Positions 11,101 through 20,326 of a stretch of 32,191 nucleotides of DNA are shown piece by piece. Origin of the DNA: Scytalidium lignicola. Its lineage: Eukaryota; Ascomycota; Leotiomycetes. The DNA lies in the NCBI GenBank assembly GCA_002812745.2, contig NCSJ02000435.1, forward strand, positions 1-32,191, given 5' to 3'. Position numbers and translations under genes: made by a program. Numbering within the stretch: position 1 is the first letter of the stretch; each line of letters begins with the position of its first letter. Under the pieces are notes generated by a model. The model made no database searches. It was not told where the DNA came from and saw nothing but the letters and a program-made list of their open reading frames with translations.

Positions 11101-11789
11101 ACTCCTTCCCGAATGTGACCGACCTGATTCCGCCACCAAGTATAAATCCAGATGGCACAGCTGCACCTGCAAATCTTCTACCTTTTCCTTCGCAACAACC
11201 GATCCGGCTCTACGATCGCGGTCTCCTAACGGAACATTACGGGTTCTACACTTACTTTGACCGTTCCATATTCCTCAAAACTAACGCGGCTCTTAACAAC
11301 AATGCAGCAGGCGATGGTGTAGTTCCAGATGATGAGAACGGTGGCTGTTCGGAGTCTGAAGCAGTAGCTAGGTGTACATGGGCACAGACGAGGTTTTTAG
11401 TGCAAATGTGGACGAGGATGAACACCACGGCGCGATTACTTAACGGTACAACTTCCACAGGCTCATCAAACGCAAAGCTCGTCAAGAAACAGTCCACCCC
11501 TATTACCTTCATCCAACCTGGAACATTCCCGTATCCCATTACAATCACTATAGACCGTCATGGAGGGGATGCATCGCTGAAATCTATCTATTGCTATGGA
11601 ATGAATGATCGAGAGGAGATTGTTCCGAATACTGGGACATTTAGGCTAGAGAATCGAGCAGCAGGTGGAAGTCTGATCAATCCGGCGCCAAGTTTGTTCA
11701 CCAACAGCTCTGATCCGGCTTTGGGTGGATTTGACGGTGGAGATGGTGGGTGTATATGTCGGTGGAGTAACTTTATACCAGTGCATTGA
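8166..11789 (+). CDS. Large single-pass membrane protein of unknown function
   Basis: One uninterrupted exon encodes 1207 aa. The N-terminal 769 residues are mostly low-complexity and Ser/Pro/Thr-rich, likely disordered. They start with an acidic block (DNPFDKMFDGEEDSDDEWW) and include the aromatic motif KGWWNYITTPFNLTRSNT (W416, W417). A Lys/Arg-rich stretch (about 715-769) precedes one hydrophobic segment at about 770-791 (WYLGLTFAFLLIITLVLVLVM). The C-terminal 415 residues have many N-x-S/T sequons and several cysteines (CSESEAVARCTW, YCYGM, GGCICRW), so they probably face the lumen or outside, with the basic tail in the cytosol. I recall fungal relatives carrying an automatic 'glycoprotease family' label, but no protease motif is visible. 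The start ATG follows a CT-rich leader. Function is unassigned. Confidence 0.85.
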   Translation: MPPSTTKAEQTIDSDRPISKQDDNPFDKMFDGEEDSDDEWWNDDEDKTSSEPSEAPATARITQWPRVLDPGTIEGNHKHVSRMSTRRVKKGYSVVKPTRDKSRGRQKKQNAKAGIKLVTNFTKSQGLTPDQLPRQEEMPRVHPRGQFVDLATLQALDEGSKKMHVGFWKSKSKTEAGISSKVSVPQNVEPSPLKLDPITADRHGQNLSPLNVVSSLSPNDRAIPIGICLESANLSQHTTSPKSAGSEQSKISPILPSHWSTTNDSPETPTIIITPAQEQSTWSPFDDIKAPSRPRPRATSSFYSQAPAEDVFRSNYIPPLPKLPSSTLEDDEHKAVALKSCFSPDSDDGTTFDYDNNYYDERMPRPRVVSGCTVFEEDESPILVRSGRATSISLGSKAARHASISTVGTRRQSKGWWNYITTPFNLTRSNTINDAEISTQQTPALPSLATAAAKAKESEWVRQWEKGFSPITPETTTTTIASDAWWSPISPKNYGNQVQSPAETRAVEPNGHQVQESSGTLPFFLPSGDLGDAVLENSPVARSAHSSSPQETVRPDHLETSPERFGAMNNNGSVNRDTQNNNPFVQPTLSDLNPSSTQAQLSRTPAFQPIRSNALRVPPQSNLASSEVSPPPYSPPKAHMPRYRAVFPPDHPLNVQYPASPGPISPGMQQALAPPGAIQMSEVPEVESVTPAVASTRRPINLNSGYPELPTRENRSAAKKAQKAELKRRRHEKEDVLARRAGGWWRGRGCIPERGCYGRMGAEGRKRRRWYLGLTFAFLLIITLVLVLVMKLHRKTNNFQQSQWLNLTGFPPIFTGLSTIAAPVNIQSVTACAVPSTVWSCALPKELQSSVAPNQPNQPNFLLYIQWDNSSSANATFENIIGNKNLPSRSLVGNTVSARQFIRHMAVKARQAITFTPSPAPPSLAEEEFLGNTTDGIVSDQKAGEATPFYISFLSTTNSSLSVPKREVLERQPASNDSNSFPNVTDLIPPPSINPDGTAAPANLLPFPSQQPIRLYDRGLLTEHYGFYTYFDRSIFLKTNAALNNNAAGDGVVPDDENGGCSESEAVARCTWAQTRFLVQMWTRMNTTARLLNGTTSTGSSNAKLVKKQSTPITFIQPGTFPYPITITIDRHGGDASLKSIYCYGMNDREEIVPNTGTFRLENRAAGGSLINPAPSLFTNSSDPALGGFDGGDGGCICRWSNFIPVH

Positions 11790-12509
11790 TAAATACGTGA
11801 AAATGAGGAAAATGAGGGAAACGAGCGGAAGAATCATTCCTGATGCGCTTGTCACAAAAGAGTATATAGTCCACATAAAGCATAGCTCATTCTCTTGCGG
11901 CTCCGCAGGTTATTATGGGCATTGCGGTTGTGATCGGGTGGATGAGGATATGGATTGCATGGATTTGGGAGTTTTGCATTATAGGATTGTATGATTAATT
12001 AAATTGGCAGTAGATTAATTACTTAATAATGAAGCTATTTTTGAACAGCTGGCCTATCTATATTTGATTTCGATATAGGATATCGAGTCACTTCTCCGTA
12101 GGAAGTAAGTTATGCGGATGTTTCAGGTGCTGCATTGATTAGGCTGAAGCCAGGGGGAAGTTCAGGGCTGCGGACGCCTTAACTCCAGGCTTCGCCACTG
12201 GACCAACCCTCTACAGTAAGTCCAGCGCATCAACTTGTTTCCGTCGCCTTATTCCGCCCGCCAATTAGCCTCCGACCCTCTCCCGTTGATCCCCTGGACT
12301 AGGGAAACGACACCCGACAACCTCCAACCTCTCTCCAACCTCTTTCGCTTTCAACTCTCAACACGCCGGCTGTTTATCGCTTCTATCAACTCCAATCTCG
12401 CCATAAGGAAGGTCCTATATACAGTTTTTCTTCAACTAGTTCAAGAGAAGGGCATAAGTCGATCCATCGTGTCATGATTTCGGAGCAGAAGAGGGGAAAT
12501 CAATAAACA
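11790..12509. other. Intergenic between the membrane-protein gene and a Cys-rich protein gene
   Basis: No gene is supported. The right half (about 12200-12360) is C+T-rich on the + strand and is probably promoter or 5' leader of the gene starting at 12510. The left half is the 3' flank of the membrane-protein gene. A hydrophobic open stretch near 11910-11998 lies after the stop and would need an unconvincing splice to join. Confidence 0.4.
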
Positions 12510-13348
12510 ATGCCTTCCGTAGCACAAGTTCTAACTACAGCAACAACGCTGCGTAAGAGGAGGAGAGATGACGCCAGTAGTATTGGGTTACAGATGAAGC
12601 TTTCAGGGTAGGTTTAGTTCTAGTGGAAGATGTCTCGAGTTGATAATCGCTGACAGGTAATTTTTATTCTCACAGCTTACCTTTGCCACGGCATGCAACT
12701 TTGTCTGGAGGAGGAGGAGGCGATACCTGCTTTAGTAGTATCGATGGGACGGAAGAACAGAGAGATCATCAGTTTTCCCCGGAATCACGAAGACATATTA
12801 TACCAAAACCTCGACGGCTACAACATGATAGTAAGCGACAGCGTGTGGAGATCGGATCTTCTGACCTCATTGAACAACAACATCACAACAACGCCAATGC
12901 TCCTCGAAATACCACCGAGTATCCATATCAGCAGCAGACCAGTGAGAATGCCCCTGCAAAGCCGACGATGGATCTCCGTCCGTGCCATATCTGCTACCGT
13001 AAACCTACGATTCGTGCGGATCTTGATTCATTCGCATACTGCGAGAGATGCGAGAAGAGGACTTGCTATATCTGCATTAGAGAATGCGAGAGGTATATGG
13101 GATATGAATTAGTGAGAGAAGAAGATGAGCACATGCTGCCGCCGCCACCACCGTCATTCTCGTTTACTGGGGAAGAAAGTGGTGATCTGGTTGGTGCATT
13201 AGGGAATTTGGAGGAGAGTATGAGAAGGAAATTGGAGCATAGGAGGATGGTGTGTAGTCGATGTTGTGTAGAGAGGGGACCTGAAGGAGAAGTGTGGTGT
13301 CTAGGGTGTTTGAGGTCAGAGGAGGTCAAAGGCTGGGATGGGTCATAA
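12510..13348 (+). CDS. Cys-rich putative zinc-binding nuclear protein
   Basis: Two exons, 12510-12607 and 12676-13348, encode 256 aa. The intron is GTAGGT...CACAG, and the junction restores a GGC codon in phase. The N-terminus is basic (TLRKRRRDD) and a second basic patch (SKRQRVE) follows, both compatible with nuclear import. The core pattern is C136-x2-C139-x15-C155-x2-C158-x4-C163-x2-C166-x3-C170. A second pair set follows: C226-x2-C229-x11-C241-x2-C244. The paired CxxC motifs suggest two to four bound zinc ions; the layout is not a canonical RING, PHD or GATA finger. The motif CHICYRKP...CERCEKRTCYICIREC looks like one conserved across filamentous ascomycetes without assigned function. 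The next gene downstream is also a small Cys/His-rich protein on the same strand. Confidence 0.75.
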
Positions 13349-14106
13349 ATGACTGAGATTGTCTGCATTTAATACGGACGGGTATCACCGCTCTGGAGCG
13401 GATGTTTGTTGTAGCTCTTCAAAACAAAAGGTATAGAACATGTGTGAAGAGGTACGGATGTGAGGTATGTCCTTCATAACTCCTTCTCCTTGTTAGGGAT
13501 GATGTGAGGTTAACCATATTGTTAGGATTCTTGTCCATATGGATATAATCATTTACTCCCAATTATTAATATAAAGAACCCATGACTATCTAATGCTATT
13601 ATTTTGCAAGACCTTTTGATCTGTTGCAGGATCTGACTCAGGTAGCTAGCCGAATGGTTTGAATCATTGGAAGCATCTCATTGTTTAAGTCTGGTAGGTG
13701 AGACAAGCTTTTGTATAGAAAACAAAAAGATTCAGATCCAAAATCTTGGTTTCATGGTCATTGAGTCGGCAAGCTTTGTGTGCTATGGGAATCACAAAGC
13801 AAGAGTTCCATATCCTGTTATTGTGGAATCTATTTGATTCAAAACACCTTTCCCACTTATGGGTTATATTTTACATGAGAAGACTCAGGAAATGTCCATG
13901 AAAATCCATGAAGTTTTCTTACCAGAAGGAACCAACAACAGGGAAATGAAGATTAAAAACCAGCCATTTTTATTTTCAATTCCCAGCCGAACCTCCCTGC
14001 TCCCTCAGACAATCTCGGACTTCTCATCCCCCCTTTTTTGCTTAGCCNAAAAACCCTCCCTCATACGATCGGATCGATCGTATTATTGGAGGCTAATATC
14101 AATACG
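13349..14106. other. Intergenic between two Cys-rich protein genes
   Basis: AT-rich sequence with no supported gene. It includes a single N at 14048 before a short A-run and a CT-rich stretch (about 13990-14040) just upstream of the next start, likely that gene's leader. The frame at 13859-14218 crosses the N and is not credible. Confidence 0.4.
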
Positions 14107-14469
14107 ATGTGCTACCACAAACGCTTCATCTACACAACCTGCAACCACTACGCCTGGGGCTCAGAAGTCCTCCCCTGTCCGATCCAAGCAGCCTACAACA
14201 ACAGACAGTGGCCTATAGCATGTAACACGATGAACAGTCATCCGATGCATACGCATAAGATGGAAGGATTGTGTGCTAGGTGTGGATGGAATAAACATAG
14301 GCTTGATGCTGCGTTTTCGAGACTTAGGCGGACGATGGGGGAGTTGAGGGAGATTCTTAGTGGGCTGGAAAGAGGGTGGGAGAGTAGGGTTTGTGAGGAT
14401 GAGGAGGGTGGCAGTGGGATGGAGGCCAGGAGGGGAGACCAACCTGACCAGCGGCTAGATCTAGAGTGA
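14107..14469 (+). CDS. Small Cys/His-rich protein (120 aa)
   Basis: The frame begins MCYHKRFIYTTCNHYAWG and carries C2, C12, H14, C24, C39, H45, H48, H50, C56 and C59. This spacing resembles short fungal proteins of the type 'MC...C.H...C...C...C..C' that are widespread but functionally unassigned. The C-terminal half is helical and charged (LDAAFSRLRRTMGELREILSGLERG), followed by a polar tail. The open frame extends upstream across the N at 14048, but the ATG at 14107 gives the family-like start. A metal-binding role is an inference from the Cys/His content. No intron is needed. Confidence 0.6.
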   Translation: MCYHKRFIYTTCNHYAWGSEVLPCPIQAAYNNRQWPIACNTMNSHPMHTHKMEGLCARCGWNKHRLDAAFSRLRRTMGELREILSGLERGWESRVCEDEEGGSGMEARRGDQPDQRLDLE

Positions 14470-14877
14470 AGTGCAGCTATACCTAGCTCACAACTATTGA
14501 CAAGAATGTTACGGACGTATGAAATTACAATATGCTCTGCTTTCTGTTCCTAATGTCTATTATGTAGCCTCTTCCACTCTCTTCTTCCTCTATGCTTAAT
14601 ATATTTTGCTTAACCTTTTCATTTATAACCAAGGTGTGTGGCGTTTCGTGTAAAGGCTATCCTATATCTCGTTTTTGTATTTGTAATAGTTTGGCTTTTG
14701 AAATAATGCATCTTATATTTCTCAGTGACTTTAGGGACAACAATTGACCTAGTGTCTTTCTTGCAGAATGGTGATATGTAACGATCCTAGTGGTGACATC
14801 TCATGCCAAAACACGTAGACTGTCTTATTTATAGAATCAGCCGGAAGGAGGAGAGATACTATTATCTAAAGATCTTC
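14470..14877. other. Intergenic between convergent genes
   Basis: The Cys-rich gene (+) and the F-box-like gene (-) converge here. The stretch is AT-rich, with nothing gene-like. It probably holds both 3' untranslated regions. Confidence 0.45.
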
Positions 14878-16833
14878 TCAATTGCAATGGTTTATTTCAC
14901 TTCGAAATTGTGCGAACCACCATTCTAATGTCCCGTTCCAAGGAACGTCAAGCCAGGTCCACGAGGAGCTGCGATCCGTAGGGGGATGAACGTTAACATA
15001 TGAAACATAGGGATACCCCATACTCGTCCTCCCAGTCCCTATATGTAAATTTCTAGCTTGACCAACTCTAAATGGCTTGATGATCCAGTCGAGCCGATAC
15101 TGCCCCACACAGGACCGGCGATTGTTGCTGTAGAGAAGAAGCATGCCTATGATCGGTGTGTGAGAAGCTGTTTTGTCAACACATAGAGTTATCTCCACAA
15201 CATCTTCCATACTACAAGAGGAATAGCACCATGGTATATTGTATTGTCTCATGGGGTTTGGTGATATGGGAGTAAGAAAGTTGGGATGAGTATGTGATGT
15301 TGTAGGTTTTGTAGGATCAAATCCTATGAATTTGATTTCATATCCTCTTGATATTGAGTCCCATTTATTAAAGTATAGTCGTGATGGATTATTTGGTGGT
15401 GTATAAATAGGATCGAATTGAATGTGTTCAGATGAGGGGAAGTAGTGTCCAAACATTGTAGTTCGTCCCCAGTTGCTAGTGAACTAAAAGCTTCCAGGTT
15501 AGTGAAAGAAATTTAGTTTGGCTTCTGAATCCTACCGTCAATCCAAGAGAGTCGTGCCTCACGTGTCTCAATCCAAATTTTCTATGGATCTCCGTCAAAT
15601 GTTCGCCATGGTCTATAGGCATATATATCCAAAGCATAGTCCCAGCAAAAAAACGATCAACATCTCTATAGAGCCCATAGTCCATATTTTTTCCATGTGC
15701 TTGTATCGTAGCAATACTTACTCCGTTTGTAGCTGCAGAGTATCCGGTAGTGTGTGGGCCATTGCAATCTAAATAACACATCCGAAGGCCATCAGGTAGT
15801 TCTGGTGGGCGTTGAAGAGTAGTGAGATCAAAAATTGTGGCAGTGGGTGGTGCAGCGACTGGACAACTGATACTGGTATGGGTAGATATACCTTCCTCTT
15901 TTACATTATAAATGTCTCTAAGCTTTAAACCCTAATCAGGTATTAGCTGTGATTGAAATATGACGGTTAGTTTCTTCATCTTACATCAGTTTTCGTCTTG
16001 ATCTTCGAGATGCTGCTGAGCGTGGAGGTCTGTCTCCACCATAGCCCAGGTATGCTAAGGTCGGAACCGTGTCGATCGTTGTTAGAGGAAACAAACCGTA
16101 CCAGCCTAATTCCAAAATGGTCCTCCAAAATATAAGCAAACTGAATATTTCGCATGATTTGAGTGTCGAGCAGAAGACTTTCTCCCTGCTCAGCTTCTGA
16201 AGCAGTAGAATTCCGCAAGTTTCTGATGTAACGAATACCATCAATCGTGATATAGCTGGCATACACATCTCGAGAAAGGTCAACTACGGAATCAGAACAA
16301 CTATCCTCGAGCTCCTGTTCTTGACCAGTCACTACTGCACATTCCTGATGAAGAAACCCAGCTATGGTTTGCCATAGTTCGGCGGGAAGGCTCTTCGGCC
16401 ATGGCGCATGCATCAATCTTCCCGCTAGGATTTGCGTAATACGATTCTTTCGCCATAGTTCTTCGAAATTTGTTGGTCTAAATTTATAATTTGTGGCAGC
16501 AAGGAGCTTTGGTGACACTGGGTGGAGCTTAAAGTTGTAGCATTTGCTATGGAAACACGCGCTCTGCCGACCAAGGAAGTGGCATATGTTACGACAACAC
16601 ATGTGGAATTTAATTCCGGAGGCATCTTTGTCGAAGAATATTGTATTTTGAAAGAATGGGAATTCAGAAGATGCTCGTTCATCATGTACTTCTGAAATGA
16701 ATAAGCAATGACCAGTTCAATAGGTTACGGATATATATATCTCACCAACAACAACTAATTCGCCATCCTCAACCTCAAATCGGCATAATCTGCAGTGAGG
16801 CTGTGGGATGCAATAAAACGGAGCGCCTTCCAT
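14878..16833 (-). CDS. F-box-like protein, fungal-specific, 598 aa
   Basis: Four exons: 16746-16833, 15985-16691, 15536-15931 and 14878-15483. All junctions are GT-AG and in phase. The N-terminus MEGAPFYCIPQPHCRLCRFEVEDGELVVV carries a C-x5-C-x2-C cluster, and a second one follows (CCRNICHF...CFHSKCYNF). An F-box-like motif is at 131-145 (SLPAELWQTIAGFL). Downstream come YITIDGIRYIRNLRN, IQFAYILEDHFGIRLVRFV and PGLWWR, and near the C-terminus NWGRTTMFGHYF. I recognise this overall plan from a multicopy family in Leotiomycetes whose function is unknown. If the F-box is functional, the protein would bind Skp1 in an SCF ubiquitin ligase. No single long frame covers the gene; it appears only after splicing, and the third intron ends at CTGATTAG to avoid an immediate stop. 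Confidence 0.75.
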
Positions 16834-17532
16834 GATGAATAAATGGGAATATCAAAGGGTATAGTACCCGGTATAAGTACAGCAATGAGAGAGCATAGGG
16901 TTGATCCTATCGGAGTAAGAAACAGGGAAGCATGAGAAGATATATTTCAAAAGGCAGTTAGAGCTGAAGTCAGAACTATGCCAGTATAAGAAAATGAATG
17001 CACTTCAAGGAGATCACCAGCGAACATACATACCGAAATGTAATGCAGTAACGCAATTCCAGCGTTTCTGTAGACTCTGTAAGTTAACTTAGTTTCATGA
17101 AATATGAGCCTCTGCCGAAGGAGATTCTTCTACAGATATATATATAAGTGCAGCAATCCCGACTTTCTTGGATCTTATACAGTAATATGTATTAGCTACG
17201 GTATTTGTGTTGAAAAATGGTTAAATTGATGGTCAAAAAAATTCGGTTCTCGGAGCCTTGCATGTTGGTTTACAGTACCATGCTGTTGGTAATGTGTTCC
17301 ATTGCATGTGGGCGCTTAAATGTCGCAACAGACCAAATATGCCTCAAGAAATGCCATCTCTAGTTGAGAAGAGATAGATATACACAGTAAAATATATTTT
17401 ACTCTATTTCTCTCTACACGTACACATCTTGCTACCACTATTCTTCAGATCTCATACCTTTACGGTAGCTGAAATCATTCACGCAACAGAAAGAAAGTCA
17501 AAACGAAAAGAAGATAAGAGGCTCAATCCACC
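16834..17532. promoter_or_regulatory. Divergent promoter region
   Basis: A 699-bp AT-rich spacer between a minus-strand F-box-like gene and a plus-strand gene, which presumably share it. It includes a (TA)n run at about 17137-17147 and two TACAGTA words (about 17180 and 17272). No RNA gene or further coding exon was recognised. Confidence 0.45.
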
Positions 17533-18099
17533 ATGAGTATCATTCCACAGACCGGCCTCCTTCGAAAGCTTTTTGAGGAAGCTGTCAAGGACAGTGAACA
17601 TAAATCATTACCATTCTGGCAAGCATACTTGCAGCAAGCCTTCTCTGAAAGCGATATCTACTCTGTAACGGCAACGAATCTAAATTTCCACTACTCTTCT
17701 CTAGAAGACTTCCACGAACAAGCCGACATAATCGTCAGAAGATACGACGATGTGAGTAATCGTTTAATCTCGGTATTGCTTTTGGTGGAGTGCAACTGGA
17801 CCGTGGGTGTGGATGATACAGAGGAATGTAAATGTAGTGATAAAGGTCGAGCACTAGAAGTTGCTCTTAAGTGCATAGAAGAGGAGGAGTTGCTGTGGGT
17901 ATATGTCGTAACTACAGTTGGTGTCTCCTTTCGTGCTTGGGTTGTTGAAAAGGGCGTTGAGAAACTTAGCCCCCAGTATGGTCTTAGTGCGTCGTCTAGT
18001 AAGGGACCAACGGACGCATATATTGGGATTGATACGAGTGATAGTGGGGTTCTCTGGGAAACAATAGACCAGCTGAAGATTACGACGTTTTTACAATAA
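17533..18099 (+). CDS. Hypothetical protein, possible degenerate PD-(D/E)XK fold
   Basis: A 188-aa protein from one exon; the ATG has a good context (CCACCATGA). The middle reads RRYDDVSNRLISVLLLVECNWT, then a helix (GRALEVALKCIEEEE), then LLWVYVVTTVGVSFRAWVVEKG and LSPQYG. That order (acidic residues, a beta strand ending E-x-K, an alpha helix, then VYAMTTVGTKARLW-like) matches my memory of fungal restriction-endonuclease-like proteins, which are expanded in Pezizomycotina. The key lysine is replaced here: E86-C87-N88. If the match is right, the copy is probably catalytically inactive. The assignment is tentative. The frame stays open for another 73 codons after the TAA, which may be the remains of a longer C-terminus. 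Confidence 0.5.
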   Translation: MSIIPQTGLLRKLFEEAVKDSEHKSLPFWQAYLQQAFSESDIYSVTATNLNFHYSSLEDFHEQADIIVRRYDDVSNRLISVLLLVECNWTVGVDDTEECKCSDKGRALEVALKCIEEEELLWVYVVTTVGVSFRAWVVEKGVEKLSPQYGLSASSSKGPTDAYIGIDTSDSGVLWETIDQLKITTFLQ

Positions 18100-18608
18100 G
18101 TGCCCGGTGTATCTAGTTGGATTAGTAGGAAGTGGAATTTATTCTTGCGATTTATGACGGGATGGAAGGATACTACGCAGGAAAGAGTAGCAGCTTATCG
18201 ATTTACATGGGAAAGGTATATGAATTCAGTAATAGCTCTGGTTATCCTGTATCGTAATGAAATTTTTTGCAGCTGGATTGACAGCTCTAAGAGTTATGAG
18301 CTCTCTGATAATTTTAGATAAGTTGTAATTGGGGTTTTCAAAGCACCTAATCTAGGTGAGACAATGAGCATTTCAAAGAAAGGTTAAAAGATGATAGGAA
18401 TAGAATTCAAGAATTCCCTAATCATATCAAGTATGACAGGGTCTTGAATGTTGTCTGCTCCAAAACCTCAGCGCTTTTGTATAAGAATCATAGACTCTAA
18501 CCTTATAAAAAACTCCAGCACGGTGATTACAAGCAAAGTAACCCGTTCCCATCCATAACCCGCCTCCAACGCCGCATTTCGTCCATTCAAATCTTCATCA
18601 TATCATCA
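18100..18608. other. Intergenic between convergent genes
   Basis: From 18100 to 18321 the frame of the preceding gene is open after its stop, with Trp-rich content (WISRKWNLFLRFMTGWKD). The remainder is AT-rich 3' flank shared with the convergent CSN4 gene. No independent gene is supported. Confidence 0.4.
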
Positions 18609-19915
18609 TTACACGACTAAATGGGCAGCAACGAAGTCCTATGTGGTGTGTGAGTCACTGTGCAGAGAGACGGAGTTTTGGCACTTACAGGATATTGTAA
18701 TTGTAACTCTGAGGTAACTTTCTCAACCTCCTCAGCCAGTCCCTGAACATTGGCATCCCACCTCTTCAATTCCTTCCCTACTATCCTCTCAGCCCTGCCA
18801 CTACCCTTCTCACCAGTGGCCTCCCCGCCCTCGAACCAGATAAGCCTCTCAATCTGATCGATCCTACCCACTAGTCGTCCCTGTTCAATCATCCTCGCCG
18901 TTGTAGTCTCAGCCTTCTCCTCATCTAATCCGAGTAACAAACCCAACGAATCAAAGCTTATATTATTGTATAGTTTCGAGGCACTTCTCAGATTATGCTC
19001 CACCACAGCCTTAGCAAGAACAGTAGATCCATCTGATGTCTTCGCAAGTTGATGATCTGCCAGTCCCTCAGCGAACTTTGAAACCTCAGTAGGTGAGATT
19101 AATCGATCCAGAAACATCTTCTCCAGCATGCCGTATTCTTCCAACCCAGAAGACCGCTCATCCTTGTAAAGCCGTGCGAGAGCACGACTTCGTGCCGGAC
19201 CAGCAGGAGCTAATACAGCGCATTTTATAGCCATACTCAGCGTATGCAACCTTTCTTCCTCCGCAATGACTGACAGGAAACTGATATCTTGGTACCCCTG
19301 CGCGGCAGCCAGGAACTCCCTCCTGGCGTCTTGAATCCTAGCCTGACTGAGCTTGAACAACAGATTTAAGTCTCGATCCTGGACTGTGTAAATGAGGTTC
19401 TTGGCCTTGTTCAAGAACTGCTCGGCGAGCGTGGGATCTTCCGCCTCGAGATAATTCCGCGTGATTCGAATCCATATCCTGACCTTCTCTTCGTTTGTGA
19501 CCTTCCGCTGTGATGACTCGATGGGTATACCGGCTAGTGTTCGTGCTGCAGCTAGAAAGTCGTCGTTGCCTTCGTGTGCGGTGGCTATGACTTCTCGGAT
19601 GACGGCATTTTGTTCTTCGAAGGAGCTGGTTTGTGCTTGTAACGTGGACAGCGCGTGCTCGCCGATTGCAATTTTCGTGTCATTGTCTGGGATATCCCTT
19701 AGAGCATCGACAAAGGCTGCAAGTAGGGAGCGTGTGGCTACTATTCCGAGAGAACCTTCTGCGAATATGGAGTCGATGATTGCTATTAGGTCATCGTTCA
19801 CTGTTGCGATGGAGGAGACGAGTTGGATGTTGGAGAGCAAGCCGGTATAGCCTTGTTGCTTGTCCGCAGATGATGCGATATCTTGAAGAGCTTTGGAGAC
19901 ATTTACTGAAACCAT
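18609..19915 (-). CDS. csn4: COP9 signalosome subunit 4 (PCI domain)
   Basis: Subunit of the COP9 signalosome, which removes Nedd8 from cullins and so controls SCF-type ubiquitin ligases; in filamentous fungi it links light and development. Two exons, 18689-19915 and 18609-18638, encode 418 aa. I start at the ATG at 19915 (MVSVNVSKALQDIASS), which fits the family start, not at the in-frame ATG at 20047. Residues about 1-290 form the helical repeat part, with the family signatures SLGIVATRSLLAAFVDALR and NYLEAEDPTLAEQFLNKA. The PCI/winged-helix segment is at about 307-362 (KLYNNISFDSLGLLLGL...IDQIERLIWFE). The last intron (GTAAGT...CATAG, 50 nt) leaves a nine-codon terminal exon, DFVAAHLVV. 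The nearer CACAG would make a 31-nt intron and an immediate stop, which is less likely. Total length matches fungal CSN4. Confidence 0.9.
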
Positions 19916-20326
19916 CTTGAGCTCAGTGTTGAGAGTTGTAACTTTCAGATAAGTTGATGTTGTTAATGGGGTGGGGCATGAGTTTGGATGGTGGGATGTG
20001 GGGAGCTTCATAGCAAGCGACGTAGCTCTTGAGCAGCGAGGCAGCATTACAGAGGACTTTTAATAATCAATCACCACTAAGAGCTTCAAAGCCGCATAAC
20101 TCTTCCCACTCCTACATATAATACGGTTTCTTCACGTCAATGAGTTAATTGAAATTATAAATTTCGGTATGATTTTCTCAGGAAAAAAACACACTATTTC
20201 ACTTCAATGCCCCAAAATGACAAAAGACGCCAGAGAAGCACACCTAAACGAAATGCCCGTTAAATAACGCCCTCCAAATATCAACCCAATGTGTCAGAAA
20301 CTCCAAATACAAAGTAATTAGAGTAA
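19916..20326. promoter_or_regulatory. CSN4 upstream region
   Basis: Spacer between the CSN4 start and the 3' end of the next minus-strand gene. It should hold the CSN4 promoter. An in-frame ATG at 20047 lies in it. If used, it would add 44 residues that lack family resemblance. Nothing else is seen. Confidence 0.4.

Noticed and set aside
11725..11994. Hydrophobic extension after the membrane-protein stop
   Set aside because: It would require a non-consensus donor inside the conserved-looking GGCICRW end; the plain stop at 11789 is simpler.
12235..12477. 80-codon frame upstream of the Cys-rich gene
   Set aside because: Starts at TTG and lies in CT-rich leader-like sequence.
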